Assembly (NCBI GenBank): GCA_965221755.1
Contig: OZ244921.1
Span: forward strand, 620,001 to 684,000
Length of the DNA stretch: 64,000 nucleotides
Direction: 5' to 3'
DNA from: Azophilus sp965221755
GTDB lineage: Bacteria; Pseudomonadota; Gammaproteobacteria; Pseudomonadales; Azotimanducaceae
This document shows, in pieces, positions 23,502-33,288 of this stretch. Every line of letters begins with the position of its first letter. The stretch's first letter is position 1. The notes under the pieces were generated by a model. The model saw only the letters and a list, made by a program, of their open reading frames with translations, was not told where the DNA came from and ran no database searches. The translations under genes and the position numbers were made by a program.

Positions 23502-25703
23502 ATGACCAAAAACACGTTCAAGCCGGCGGCGATCGCGTTCGCCGCCGCACTCACCCATGCCCTCGCGCCGCCCGTCGCGGCGCAAACCGCCCCGGCCGCC
23601 GACTCCGAGCAACTCGTCGAGGAGGTGTTCGTGATCGGCAAGCGCCGCGCCTACCAAGGCAATTTCGACGATCTCGAAAAGCCGTCGGCGGACCAAATGA
23701 TCGACGAGCATCTGCTCCGCGAAGCCGGAGCGATAAACCTCAACGACGCGCTGGACCTGTCGGCCTCCGTGGCCCGGCAAAACAACTTCGGCGGTCTGTG
23801 GAACGCCTTTTCGGTTCGCGGCTTCGCCGGGGACATCAACCTGCCCAGCGGCTTTCTGGTCAACGGCTTCAACGCCGGACGCGGGTTCGCAGGCCCCCGG
23901 GACTTGGCGGGCATTGAGGCCGTGGAAGTGCTCAAAGGGCCGCGTTCGGCGCTGTTCGGGCGCGGCGAGCCCGGCGGCACGGTCAACCTGGTCACCAAAC
24001 GGCCGCAATTTGCGACGGCGGGGGACTTCCGAGCCACCTACGGGCGCTGGGACCAATTGCGCTTCGAGGGCGACGTCCAAACCACGGCGGGCGCCAACGA
24101 CCAGTTGGGGCTGCGCATCGTCGGGTTCCGGGAGGATGCGGAGAGCTTCAGGGACACGGTTGAGACCGAGCGGGTGGGCTTTTATCCGTCGTTCACCTGG
24201 GATGTCGCCGAAGCCACCAGCGTGACCTACGAGATGGAGTACACGGAGCAGGAGATTCCCTTCGACCGCGGCGTTGCCTATTCGGAAACCCACGGCTTCA
24301 CGCCGCGCAAGACCTTCGTTGGCGAGCCGGGCGACGGCCCCATCGAGACCGAGGTGCTGGGCCATCAGCTGGAGGCCCAGCACAACTTCTCCGCAAGCTG
24401 GAGCCTGCTGGCCGGCCTTGGGTACCGGGACACCAACTTTGAGGGCAGCGCCTCCGAAACCAACTTCGGAGGGCGCCAGACCTACTTCCTGGATGGCCGA
24501 ACCCTGTCCCGGTTCTTCCGCTACCGGGAGTTTGAGTCGGACTACTTCGTGGCCCGGGCCGAGATTGCAGGCGAGTTCAGCACCGGCTCGCTTCGCCACC
24601 GGCTGCTCATGGGCGCGGACTATGACCGGTTCGAGCTCAATTGGTTCATCCAGCGTTACCGGCCAAGTTGGTTTCCGGCGGGCACGGACATCAACACCCT
24701 CGATCCGGCGGCCTATCTCTTTCTGGACGTGTTCGACCCGGTCTATGGCCAGTCGCCGCAACCGGTGCCCGGGCCGAACACCAACCGAGACGAGGACTTG
24801 AAGGGACTCGGCTTCTACATCCAAGACCAGATCGACCTCACCGATCGGCTGCAGGTTCGGCTCGGCCTGCGCTTGGATGACTTTGAGCAGGACCTGACCA
24901 ACCTGCGCGCGGTGCCGGCAACGACCACCACCACATCGGATACCCGCGTCTCGCCGCAGTTCGGCGCGGTTTACCGGGTCAGCGAAGGGCTCAGCCTCTA
25001 CGCTGCCTACGGCGAAGGCTTCCGCCAGCAAGCGGGTTCCGACTATCAGGGCGACCAGTTTGATCCCAACATCACGGAGTCCGCGGAAGTGGGGCTGAAG
25101 CTGGATGCGGCGCAATTGCCCGCAGAGGTCTCCGGCTCGGTCACGCTGTCCCTGTTCCAGGTGGACCAAAGCAACTTTCTGGTGAACGACGACCGGCCGG
25201 AGGCCGTCGCGGTCGGGTGGTTCTCCCGAACCGCCGGCAAGGCGCGCAGCCGCGGATTTGAGGTGGACGCGGACCTCGCCTTCGCAACCGGCTTCAGTCT
25301 GTGGCTTTCCTATGCGTACACCGACGCCGAATTCACCAACAGCAATCTCGAAGCCGACTGGGGGGCGCGCATCGAGAAGGGCGACCAGCTCATCAACTCA
25401 CCGAAGCATCAGGTGAACCTGCAGGTCAGCCAGAGCTTTGAGGTGGGCGGCATGCTCGCACAGGTGGGCGCCGGCCTTCAGCACACGGACAAGCGGCAGG
25501 GGTTCACGGCCTTTGACTTCAACTTGCCCAGCTACACCATCGCGCGGGTCTTTGGCCAGATTGCGCCCACCGACCAATTCGCCATTCGCTTTGACTTGGA
25601 CAACGCTTTTGACGAGACGTACTACACCAATTCCTATGCGGATGTTTGGGTGGAGCCCGGCGCGCCGCGCCGCTACCGCGTGACGGCGTCCTATTCGTTC
25701 TAG
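23502..25703 (+). CDS. TonB-dependent siderophore-type outer-membrane receptor
   Basis: 733 residues. Start ATG 23502; signal peptide to VAAQT. The plug domain runs from about residue 40, with VEVLKGPRSALFGRGEPGG and VNLVTKRP signatures; the beta barrel fills the rest and ends YRVTASYSF with the terminal Phe needed for BAM insertion. The plug motif with FGRGEPGGTVN is characteristic of ferrisiderophore receptors. The TonB box is probably near EEVFVIGKR. It heads an operon with a small protein and an ABC exporter. Confidence 0.92.
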   Translation: MTKNTFKPAAIAFAAALTHALAPPVAAQTAPAADSEQLVEEVFVIGKRRAYQGNFDDLEKPSADQMIDEHLLREAGAINLNDALDLSASVARQNNFGGLWNAFSVRGFAGDINLPSGFLVNGFNAGRGFAGPRDLAGIEAVEVLKGPRSALFGRGEPGGTVNLVTKRPQFATAGDFRATYGRWDQLRFEGDVQTTAGANDQLGLRIVGFREDAESFRDTVETERVGFYPSFTWDVAEATSVTYEMEYTEQEIPFDRGVAYSETHGFTPRKTFVGEPGDGPIETEVLGHQLEAQHNFSASWSLLAGLGYRDTNFEGSASETNFGGRQTYFLDGRTLSRFFRYREFESDYFVARAEIAGEFSTGSLRHRLLMGADYDRFELNWFIQRYRPSWFPAGTDINTLDPAAYLFLDVFDPVYGQSPQPVPGPNTNRDEDLKGLGFYIQDQIDLTDRLQVRLGLRLDDFEQDLTNLRAVPATTTTTSDTRVSPQFGAVYRVSEGLSLYAAYGEGFRQQAGSDYQGDQFDPNITESAEVGLKLDAAQLPAEVSGSVTLSLFQVDQSNFLVNDDRPEAVAVGWFSRTAGKARSRGFEVDADLAFATGFSLWLSYAYTDAEFTNSNLEADWGARIEKGDQLINSPKHQVNLQVSQSFEVGGMLAQVGAGLQHTDKRQGFTAFDFNLPSYTIARVFGQIAPTDQFAIRFDLDNAFDETYYTNSYADVWVEPGAPRRYRVTASYSF

Positions 25704-25719
25704 CCAGCCAAGGCACGTC

Positions 25720-25941
25720 GTGCATTTGCGCGCGCTGTTGGCGGCCTGCTGGGCCTTGTTGGCGATGTTCGGCGCAACGCAGGGGGAGCGTTTCGGCTTA
25801 AGCGGCGTGGCATGGGTTTGGATGGGCGCAGGCGCCTTGGCGCTTGCGCGCCACCCCATCGCCGGCGCCTTTGCGTCCCACAAGCATCGCGGGAAGCGCA
25901 ACAAGCCTTGGCTGAGTCGCTTGCAACGGAGATTCACATGA
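25720..25941 (+). CDS. Small membrane hypothetical protein
   Basis: 73 residues from a GTG at 25720 with a modest AAGG upstream. Two hydrophobic stretches (LRALLAACWALLAMFGA and VAWVWMGAGALALA) followed by a basic tail. It overlaps the ABC ATPase start by four bases, so it is likely translated and coupled. No family recognised. Confidence 0.5.
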   Translation: MHLRALLAACWALLAMFGATQGERFGLSGVAWVWMGAGALALARHPIAGAFASHKHRGKRNKPWLSRLQRRFT

Positions 25942-26666
25942 CGACCATGCTTAGAGCGCAGGCGCTCAGCGTCGAACGCTCCGGACAACGGGTATTGAAG
26001 GATGTCTCCTTCAGCTTGGAGCAGGGCGAGGTTCATGCCTTGCTCGGCGGCAACGGCGCCGGCAAGTCAACCACCTTGCTGACCTTTCTCGGCTTCCTGA
26101 CGCCGGCCTCGGGCAGCGCCCAGGTCCAGGGCCGCACCGTGGGCGAAAACGTGGGCGCCGCCCGCCGAGCCATCGCCTACCTGCCCGAGGCCGCCACCTT
26201 GTACGGCCACCTGAACGCCTACGAGAACCTCCTCTATTTCCTGTCGCTCGCCGGGACGGACAACACGCACCGGCCAGCGCTCGATGCCGCTCTGGACCGG
26301 GTGGCCCTGCAAGCCGAGGCCCGCCAGGCGCGCATGCAAACCTACTCAAAGGGCATGCGCCAAAAGGTGGCGATTGCCTTGGCCATCCTGAGGGAGGCGC
26401 CCATTCTGCTGCTCGACGAGCCGACCTCCGGCCTCGATCCGGCGGCGATCGACGACTTCAACCGGCTGGTCCGGGAGCTTGCCGAAGGCGGGCGGACCGT
26501 CTTGCTGGTGACCCATGACGTGTACGGCGCATGCCACGTCGCCGACCGCATCCACCTGCTGCACAGGGGCGAGCTGGTCGGGGCCTTCGACCGGCCGCCA
26601 GGCATGGACCGCATCGACACCGAGGCGGTCCATGCCGCCTTCGCCACCCACGCAGCGGCGCAATGA
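25938..26666 (+). CDS. ABC exporter ATP-binding protein
   Basis: 242 residues. Walker A GGNGAGKST, signature YSKGMRQKVAIALAI and Walker B ILLLDEPTSGLD are present, as in CcmA/NosF-type ABC-2 exporters. The start at 25938 overlaps the preceding small gene, and its stop overlaps the next permease. It probably powers the two DUF3526 permeases that follow. The substrate is unknown; its place after a siderophore receptor suggests metallophore-related export or processing. Confidence 0.88.
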   Translation: MTTMLRAQALSVERSGQRVLKDVSFSLEQGEVHALLGGNGAGKSTTLLTFLGFLTPASGSAQVQGRTVGENVGAARRAIAYLPEAATLYGHLNAYENLLYFLSLAGTDNTHRPALDAALDRVALQAEARQARMQTYSKGMRQKVAIALAILREAPILLLDEPTSGLDPAAIDDFNRLVRELAEGGRTVLLVTHDVYGACHVADRIHLLHRGELVGAFDRPPGMDRIDTEAVHAAFATHAAAQ

Positions 26667-28099
26667 GCCAGCTGCTCGCCATCGTCCAGGCGGAATGGCA
26701 GCTGTGGCTGAGGTCGCGGCTCGCGTTGTGCGCATTGCTGGTCTTTGCGCTGTTGCTGGCCGCAACGAGCCTTGTCACCGCGCTCAGGATGAGCAAGGAG
26801 TCTCACGACCGCGCCCATCGGCAAGCAGCCGCGGAAGAGGCCTTTCTGTCCCAGCCGGATCGCCATCCGCACCGCATGGTGCATTACGGGCATTACGTGT
26901 TCCGCATCCCCCCGCCGCTGTCGATGATCGACCCTGGGGTGGACTCGGTCACCGGGCAGTCGATGTTTCTGGAAGGCCACCGGCAGAACACGGCCATGTT
27001 CGCCGATGCGCGGGCCAGCGCCGAACTCGGCGGATTTGAGAATTTGACCGGCGCGCTTGCCTATCAGTTGTTCCTGCCCTTGCTGCTGATCGCCATCGGT
27101 CACGGCCTGATCATTCGCGAGCGCGAGGAGAACACGCTGGCGCCGCTGCTCGCGCAGGGCGTGACGGGCCTTGCGCTGCACACAGCCAAGTGGATGGCGC
27201 TTGCCGGCGTGTCGCTGGCGCTGCTGCTGCCGCTTGCCGTCCTGTGCGCCGTCGCCGTGGGATGGGGTGCGGCGCCGCTCGCCGGCCTCGGCGTCATTGG
27301 CCTGTACGCGCTCTACTTGCTCGTCTGGTGCAGTCTCATCCTGCTCGTATCGAGCGTGGCCCGCTCCCGCAGCCTCGCCCTCGGCGCACTGGCCCTGTTT
27401 TGGCTGGCAAGCGCCCTGATCATCCCGCGCATTGCAGTCGAATCCGCGAGCAGCGCCATTCCCGTGCCGGGCAAGATAGAGACCGACCTCGGCATGCAGG
27501 CCGAACTGCGCGCAGTTGGCGACGGCCACAACGCCAATGCGCCGGAGTTTCGGCGGCTGCAGGCGAATCTGCTGGCGCAATACGACGTGACGCGCGTGGA
27601 GGACCTGCCGGTCAACTTCCGGGGCGTGGTCGCCCAAGCTGCGGAAGCGGATTTAACGCAAGTGATGAACCGGCATGCCGAGGAGCGCATGGCGCTTGAG
27701 GCGGATCAGGCCAGGTTCGCCGCCTCCTTTGGCTGGCTGTCGCCCGTCGTTGCGGCAGCGGCAGCCTCCCGGGCGCTCGCCGGCACCGACCTTGCAACCC
27801 ACCATCGCTTCCTGCGCGCAGCCGAGGCCGTGCGCTTCGATTTCGTGCAGGGGCTCAACCGCGTCCATGCCGAGCGGCTCGCCTACAGCGATGACGTCAA
27901 TCGCAGCATCGATCCGCAGGCTGCAAGACGCACTCGCATGTCGGCTGAAAACTGGCAGGTGCTCGATGAGTTTGACTTCCGGCCTGCCGCAGCCAGGGAA
28001 CGCATTGCGAGCGCCGGCGCGCCGGCGGCCATGCTGTTCGCCTGGCTTGCGGCGCTCGCGGCCATTGGCGCGTGGACCGCGCGCAGGGTGCGGCCGTGA
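26663..28099 (+). CDS. ABC-2 permease, DUF3526 type (first)
   Basis: 478 residues: an N-terminal membrane segment, a long periplasmic region, four to five membrane segments (for example LFLPLLLIAIGHGLIIRE and ALYLLVWCSLILLVSSVA), a second large soluble part with EERMALEADQARFAASF, and a final C-terminal membrane helix. This is the layout of DUF3526 permeases paired with ABC-2 ATPases. It overlaps both neighbours by four bases. Confidence 0.82.
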   Translation: MSQLLAIVQAEWQLWLRSRLALCALLVFALLLAATSLVTALRMSKESHDRAHRQAAAEEAFLSQPDRHPHRMVHYGHYVFRIPPPLSMIDPGVDSVTGQSMFLEGHRQNTAMFADARASAELGGFENLTGALAYQLFLPLLLIAIGHGLIIREREENTLAPLLAQGVTGLALHTAKWMALAGVSLALLLPLAVLCAVAVGWGAAPLAGLGVIGLYALYLLVWCSLILLVSSVARSRSLALGALALFWLASALIIPRIAVESASSAIPVPGKIETDLGMQAELRAVGDGHNANAPEFRRLQANLLAQYDVTRVEDLPVNFRGVVAQAAEADLTQVMNRHAEERMALEADQARFAASFGWLSPVVAAAAASRALAGTDLATHHRFLRAAEAVRFDFVQGLNRVHAERLAYSDDVNRSIDPQAARRTRMSAENWQVLDEFDFRPAAARERIASAGAPAAMLFAWLAALAAIGAWTARRVRP

Positions 28100-29346
28100 C
28101 CGGGCCGATGGGGGAACTCCGGTTTCTCGCCAAAGACCGGGCGGCGTTGCTCTGGCTGGGGATCGCAGTGCTGGTCGCGGGCCTGTCGGTGCTGCTTGGC
28201 CTGCGCGAGGTGAACGCTCAACGCAGCGTCCTGAACGAATTGATCGAAAGCGACCGGGCCGAGCGGGAAGTGCTGAACGGGTTGCACCAGGACTGGGGCA
28301 GCGTGGCCTATTACACATTCCACCTGACCTACGACTGGCCGCCGGACTTTGCGTTTGCCGCGCTCGGCCAGCGCGACGCCGCGCCTTGGAAACACCACGT
28401 CCGCGCGCTCGCCTTGGAGGGACAGATTTACGAAACGGACTCGGAAAACCCCGAGTTCGCCTTGATTGGCCGCTTCGACTTCGCGTTTGCGGCGAGCATG
28501 CTGGCCCCGTTGCTGCTGATCCTGCTGCTGCACGACCTGCGTTCCAGGGAGCGCGCTGCGGGACGCCACGAGCTGCTCAGCGCAACGGCGGCGAGCCCAG
28601 GCAGCCCTTGGCTTGCGCGAGCGGCCTTGCGGGTTGGCGCACTGACGCTGTGCCTGGTCGTTCCGCTTTGGGCCGGCGGCCTGCTCACCGGAGCGGGCGC
28701 TTCGAAGCTCGCCATTGCAAGCCTCGTCGTGGCCCTGCACATCGCATTCTGGTGGGGCGTTTGCGCGCTTGTTGACCGATTTGGCTGGAACAGCCCAGTC
28801 AACCTGACCGCACTGATCGGCGCTTGGCTGACGCTTGCCGCAGTCGTCCCCGCAGCCATCGAGAGTTCGGTGGAAGCGGCCGTGCCGTTGCCGGACGGCG
28901 GCGAGATCATGCTGACCCAAAGGGAGGCCGTGAACGACGCTTGGGATTTGCCCAAGTCAGCGACCTGGGAGCCTTTCGTCGAGCGCCATCCGCAATGGGC
29001 GCAGCACACCGAAGTCAGCCAGCCGTTCGAATGGAAGTGGTACTACGCCTTTCAGCAAGTCGGCGACCAGACCGCCGAACCGCTGTCGAACGCCTATCGC
29101 GAAGGGCGCCTCAGGCGGGACCGACTTGCCGGAAAGCTCGCTTGGCTGTCGCCGCCGGCGTTGGTTGAGCGCACCCTGCAGGGCATTGCGGGCACCAGCA
29201 TGACGGCTTCGCTGGCCTATGAACAACGGGTGCGCGACTTTCATGCCGCCCTGCGGCACTACTACTACCCCAGGCTGTTTCGCGATGAGGCGGTCGCGGC
29301 TGCGAGCCTTGCGCAGCGGCCTGAGTTCCAGGCAATGGGCCAGTGA
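28096..29346 (+). CDS. ABC-2 permease, DUF3526 type (second)
   Basis: 416 residues from a GTG at 28096 that overlaps the preceding stop. It has an N-terminal membrane helix, a periplasmic loop, several membrane segments (MLAPLLLILLLHDLRSRERA, AIASLVVALHIAFWWGVCAL) and a soluble C-terminal part. It is the partner of the first permease and completes a three-gene exporter. Confidence 0.82.
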   Translation: MTGPMGELRFLAKDRAALLWLGIAVLVAGLSVLLGLREVNAQRSVLNELIESDRAEREVLNGLHQDWGSVAYYTFHLTYDWPPDFAFAALGQRDAAPWKHHVRALALEGQIYETDSENPEFALIGRFDFAFAASMLAPLLLILLLHDLRSRERAAGRHELLSATAASPGSPWLARAALRVGALTLCLVVPLWAGGLLTGAGASKLAIASLVVALHIAFWWGVCALVDRFGWNSPVNLTALIGAWLTLAAVVPAAIESSVEAAVPLPDGGEIMLTQREAVNDAWDLPKSATWEPFVERHPQWAQHTEVSQPFEWKWYYAFQQVGDQTAEPLSNAYREGRLRRDRLAGKLAWLSPPALVERTLQGIAGTSMTASLAYEQRVRDFHAALRHYYYPRLFRDEAVAAASLAQRPEFQAMGQ

Positions 29347-29416
29347 ATCGCGGCGCCCTGCCTTGCGTGATGAGCCTCTCCGCAAACGGAGCCAGCCGGC
29401 CGTTCTCGGACATGGA

Positions 29417-30829
29417 TCAGCCTTGCGCCAAGCGTTCGATCAAGGCGGCGTCCCGGCTGGTGCGGCGCAGGCGCAGGCCCATGGCAACGGCAACCAACGC
29501 CAGCCCAACGGTCATGCCGGCCCAGTAGCCGTACACGCCCGTTGTCGGCAGGCCAAAGCCGCCATCGGCCAGCAAGGCGCCCAGCGGCAGGGCGATGAGC
29601 CAATAGCCGATCAGGGAGATGATAATGGGCATCCGCGTGTCCTTGTAGCCCCTGAGCGCGCCGGCCATGGTGGCGTTGGCGTCATCGAAGATCTGGTAGA
29701 TGGCAATGAAGATGATCAGGTTGGCGGCGATGAGGGCCACGTCCGCATCCGTGGTGTAGATGCCCGCCAGCAGGAAGCGCAAGGCCACGAGGAGGATGCT
29801 GACCGCCAGCGCGTAGCCCAAGGAAATGCGCAGCGCCGTGGTGGCCACTTGGGCGGCGCCCGCCTGGTTGCGGGCGCCGACGTGAAAGCCGACGCGGATG
29901 GCGGCGGCGCTGCCCAAGCTCATCGGGATGACGTAGGTGGCCCAGTTGACGTTGCCGGCGATGCTGTGGGCCGCCATCTCGCTGACGCCCAAGCGGGCGA
30001 TCAGCACGCTGATGGCCGAATAGACCGCCATTTCCAGGAAAATGGTGGCGCCGATGGGAACCCCGAGCTTGAAGATCCGCGCAATGGTCGCCCAGCGAAA
30101 GGCCGTCTCGCCGCCGATCCAACGGGTGGCGCGAAAGAAGGGACGGCGGGCCACCAGCAGGATCAGCCCAAGCTCCACCCACATCACCGCTGCGGTGGCC
30201 CAACCGCAGCCCACGCCGCCCAACTCCGGAAAGCCGAACGCGCCGTAGATCAGCACGTAGTTGAGCGGCGCGTTGAGCGCAAAGGCGGTGCCGGCGATGA
30301 GCATGGGCGGCAGCGTGTGGCCGAGGCCCTCGCAAACCTGGCGCAGCAGGATGTAGGTGAGCATGGCGGGCATTCCCCAGGAAGCCGCCTTCAAGTAGCC
30401 CGCCGCCACCGCCGTGACGCCGGGGTCCGCGCCCATCAGCAGCAGCGCAGGCTCGGCGTTGCGCATGAGGAGCATCATCACTGCGGCGCTGAACAGCGCG
30501 ATCCACAGGCCATGACGGATCAGCGCGCCGGTCTCGCCGATGCGCCGGGCGCCCGCCAACTGGGAGACCATGGGCATCACCGCCATGGTGATGCCGCTCA
30601 TCAACATGAAGACCGGCCACAGCAGGACGCCGCCGAGGCTCACGCCCGCCAAGTCCACGGCGCCGTAGCGGCCCGCCATGGCGGTGTCGAGAAAGCCCAT
30701 GCCCATCACGCAGAGCTGGGTCGCCGCGATGGGCGCGCCAAGGCGCAGCAACGCGCCCGCTTCGCCGCGAAAGCCACGCTGGACGGAGCCTGCAGCCGGG
30801 GCATTGGCTGGACTGTCGCCGGCTTCCAT
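29417..30829 (-). CDS. MATE-family multidrug/Na+ antiporter (NorM-like)
   Basis: 470 residues with about twelve membrane helices. Family motifs are visible: LGAPIAATQLCVMGMGFLD, MAGRYGAVDLAGVSLGG and the mid-protein repeat GVPIGATIFLEMAVYSA. It uses an ion gradient to expel cationic compounds. It converges on the exporter operon and is followed upstream by the GST gene on the same strand with a 45-base gap, so the two may be co-transcribed. Confidence 0.9.
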   Translation of the reverse strand: MEAGDSPANAPAAGSVQRGFRGEAGALLRLGAPIAATQLCVMGMGFLDTAMAGRYGAVDLAGVSLGGVLLWPVFMLMSGITMAVMPMVSQLAGARRIGETGALIRHGLWIALFSAAVMMLLMRNAEPALLLMGADPGVTAVAAGYLKAASWGMPAMLTYILLRQVCEGLGHTLPPMLIAGTAFALNAPLNYVLIYGAFGFPELGGVGCGWATAAVMWVELGLILLVARRPFFRATRWIGGETAFRWATIARIFKLGVPIGATIFLEMAVYSAISVLIARLGVSEMAAHSIAGNVNWATYVIPMSLGSAAAIRVGFHVGARNQAGAAQVATTALRISLGYALAVSILLVALRFLLAGIYTTDADVALIAANLIIFIAIYQIFDDANATMAGALRGYKDTRMPIIISLIGYWLIALPLGALLADGGFGLPTTGVYGYWAGMTVGLALVAVAMGLRLRRTSRDAALIERLAQG

Positions 30830-30874
30830 GATCGTCGCCCGCCGTCGCGCTGCGCCCGGCAGCGGGCTGCGGGC

Positions 30875-31642
30875 TTAGGATGCGGCTCGGACGGCCTGCT
30901 CCCGGGCCTTGCGCACCGTTTCGTTGGTTTGGTTGAACAGCAGCTCGCGCCGCGCCTGCTCCTCGGCCTCGGTCAGCTCGCGTTTGCCCAGTTCGCGGCC
31001 AACGCGGCATCCCTTGTCCACGGCAGGCCGCGCGCCCACCTCATCCACCCAGCGCTTGAGGTTGGGGAAGCCCTCCCAGACGGCCTCGCCGATCAGGCGC
31101 CCCATGAGCATGGCCCAAGGCCAAGTGATCATGTCGGCAATGCCGTACGCATCGTCCCCGGCCAGGAATTGGTTGGCGGACAGCTGGGCATCCATCACGC
31201 CGGACAAGCGGTCCACCTCGCCGACGAAGCGCTTGGTGCCGTACGCCAACTGGTCCGGGTCATCGACGATGTTCCTGGCGTAGTTCTTGAAGTGATTGGC
31301 GTTGCCCATCATGGGGCCGAGGTTGGCCATCTGCCAATGCACCCACTGCAGCGTGCGGTAGCGGTCGGCGCCCGAACGCGGCAGAAACCGCCCGGTCTTG
31401 TCGGCAAGGTACTCCAGGATGGCACCGGACTCGAAAATCGCCACCGGCGACCCGCCGCCCAAGGGTTCATGATCGACGATGGCGGGCATGCGGTTGTTGG
31501 GGCTGATGCGCAGGAAATCGGGCTTGAACTGATCGCCGCCGCCGATGTCCACCGGCTTGATCTCGTAGTCCAGCCCACACTCCTCCAGCATGATGGTGAC
31601 CTTCCAGCCATTGGGGGTTGGCCAGTAATGCACATCGATCAT
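30875..31642 (-). CDS. Glutathione S-transferase family protein (YfcG/YghU-like)
   Basis: 255 residues. The N-terminal thioredoxin-like domain starts with YWPTPNGWKVTIMLEE and has the glutathione-binding NNRMPAIVD and FESGAILEYLADKTG; the all-helical C-terminal domain has the WQMANLGPMMGN region seen in YfcG/YghU, which reduce disulfides with glutathione. The Thr-Pro-Asn near residue 9 replaces a catalytic Cys or Ser, as in that subgroup. Confidence 0.88.
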   Translation of the reverse strand: MIDVHYWPTPNGWKVTIMLEECGLDYEIKPVDIGGGDQFKPDFLRISPNNRMPAIVDHEPLGGGSPVAIFESGAILEYLADKTGRFLPRSGADRYRTLQWVHWQMANLGPMMGNANHFKNYARNIVDDPDQLAYGTKRFVGEVDRLSGVMDAQLSANQFLAGDDAYGIADMITWPWAMLMGRLIGEAVWEGFPNLKRWVDEVGARPAVDKGCRVGRELGKRELTEAEEQARRELLFNQTNETVRKAREQAVRAAS

Positions 31643-32219
31643 CGTTCGCGCTCCGTTCGGGGTTCGAGTTGCAGGATGCGCAAACTACGTCAGATGGGAG
31701 CGCATTGCCAGCCGCAGTGCCGACGCTCAGCGGCGAGGCGCTCCAAGCTGGCAGCCCGAAGCCGAAGGGGCGGCGCACTTCGCCGAGCGGCATGGTCGAG
31801 GCATTCAGCCAATCCGCTGGTCGATGCCGGGGGGATCATGGCGTGTGCTCCCGTTGCGTTGATGATCCCATTACAAACGTTTCGACGGTCATTCCGGCAT
31901 CGAAGTCCGCAACGGCCAGCCGCGACGGCCGCGCCCTAAAGGAGGTTCCGGCGGACTCCCCGAATCCGTCCGCCCCGTCACGAAGCCCATGGCCACTCGC
32001 GTCCTCCCACCGCGAGGATGTCGATCCCGCTTCCACACATGAGCGCAGGATGGCCTTCGGCCCGTTGAAGCGGCTGCGCCGCGGCCTGCGACGGCGCGCA
32101 AAACGCCTTAGGCACCCACCACATGCAATCGCCATTGGCATCCGGCGTGCCGCCTGCCACCCATTTCACGCCCTCTCCGTTCGGGCGTTCATCAGCCGGG
32201 ACCAGCGTTCCTGTAGTCG
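31643..32219. other. 577 bases without a confident gene
   Basis: The most protein-like stretch is on the minus strand at 31978-32169: a GTG-started frame reading KWVAGGTPDANGDCMWWVPK and continuing 40 more residues. It could be a small gene or a decayed extension of the secreted protein just upstream, but there is no family match. Nothing else is seen. Confidence 0.35.
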
Positions 32220-32846
32220 TTAGTTGTACTGGCAGATGCCTTCTTCGTCCCGGGCACCGGTGAGGCCATGCATTTCAGGGCAGGGCGGGACTTCATAATC
32301 CGGATGGAGCGGGTTCGAGCGCGGAAGCGCCCATTTCCACCCCTCGTCGTTGTCCGCGATGACATGCACGATGGTCAACTCCTCCGTGCCCGCCGCTGCC
32401 GCAATCTTTCCGGCATGATCGCCTGTTTCCGGCACATACAGCTGCCTTGCCGTGATCCGCAGCGTGACTTGCTTGCCTTGATCGGGGGTGCTGTTGTCAA
32501 TCGACGTCAGCGTGTACGTCACCTTAGGCGTGACGTAGTTCTCAACCGTGACTGGCGTGGCCGGGGGCTCCGCGCAGTTGAGCCGAAGGGTTGGGGAGGT
32601 TGGCGTGCAGGTGAGTCCTTGTGCGGAAAACGTCACCGGCATAATGGCGCTTGCGTCCCCTTCCACCACAATCCGAGTGATCCAAAAGTTCTGGATCGTT
32701 TTCGTTCGGCTCATGCCTTCGGGGTCATGGTATTTGTCGATCAAGGTTGCGTTGGCCGATGCCGAGACAGCCGCAAAGACGACCAAGCAGGCACCCAACA
32801 GGCGTGTTCGGGCATTTCTCGATGAACGGATTGGCATTTTCCTCAT
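32220..32846 (-). CDS. Secreted hypothetical protein
   Basis: 208 residues. A signal peptide (hydrophobic LLGACLVVFAAVSASANA) precedes a mature part rich in Thr and Val that looks like beta strands (TVENYVTPKVTYTLTSID, VTLRITARQLYV). Four Cys (one pair near CTPTSPTLRLNC, one near the end) could form disulfides in the periplasm or outside. No family recognised. It is divergent from the downstream toxin-antitoxin pair. Confidence 0.6.
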   Translation of the reverse strand: MRKMPIRSSRNARTRLLGACLVVFAAVSASANATLIDKYHDPEGMSRTKTIQNFWITRIVVEGDASAIMPVTFSAQGLTCTPTSPTLRLNCAEPPATPVTVENYVTPKVTYTLTSIDNSTPDQGKQVTLRITARQLYVPETGDHAGKIAAAAGTEELTIVHVIADNDEGWKWALPRSNPLHPDYEVPPCPEMHGLTGARDEEGICQYN

Positions 32847-32920
32847 TTCCGCGTCACTCTTGCTGCGTTGGTCAGCAGCTTATGTGTTGCGAGCGAACCT
32901 TTCGGATGCTATTGTGCTTT

Positions 32921-32938
32921 TTCACATATATATGTGAA
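32921..32938. promoter_or_regulatory. Perfect 18-bp palindrome, operator of the PIN toxin-antitoxin pair
   Basis: TTCACATATATATGTGAA is its own reverse complement and ends 17 bases before the antitoxin ATG; a GGAG ribosome site sits in between. Position and symmetry fit autoregulation by the ribbon-helix-helix antitoxin. Confidence 0.7.
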
Positions 32939-32955
32939 CGCATCGGAGCGGCTTC

Positions 32956-33288
32956 ATGGCGAACAGAAACACTACGCTGAATCTCCCAGAGTCTCTAATC
33001 GCGCGCGCCAAGGCCTATGCAGCCACCCACGGAACAACCATGACGGCCATTGTTCGCGGGCATCTGGAAGCGGTCACGGCGGAGCCGGATCGAACAGCGG
33101 AGGACACTCTTCAAGCCTATGCGAAAGGGATGATCGGGCGCGATGAGGCGATTCGGCGCACGGATGTTCGTGACTACGCGGACCTCTTAGTGGCGTTGGG
33201 CAATGCAGGGCTTTCGCCTCCCCGGCCACCGCAGCACCAGATCGAGAACGAGGCGGCCACCTTCGCGCGCATCTGGGCTTGTGCATGA
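32956..33288 (+). CDS. Ribbon-helix-helix antitoxin of a PIN-type pair
   Basis: 110 residues. The N-terminus NTTLNLPESLIARAKAYAATHG with TMTAIVRGHLE is a ribbon-helix-helix DNA-binding fold as in VapB-like antitoxins; the acidic, flexible tail would bind the toxin. ATG 32956 has GGAG nine bases upstream. The stop overlaps the toxin start (ATGA), and a perfect palindrome lies just upstream. Confidence 0.78.
   Translation: MANRNTTLNLPESLIARAKAYAATHGTTMTAIVRGHLEAVTAEPDRTAEDTLQAYAKGMIGRDEAIRRTDVRDYADLLVALGNAGLSPPRPPQHQIENEAATFARIWACA

Noticed and set aside
23274..25703. A longer start for the TonB receptor at 23274
   Set aside because: The signal peptide begins at the ATG 23502; upstream sequence overlaps the small exported gene and has no receptor homology.
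29219..31939. A very long plus-strand open frame (about 900 codons)
   Set aside because: It is antisense to the MATE and GST genes and has the His/Gln-rich composition of a shadow frame in GC-rich DNA.
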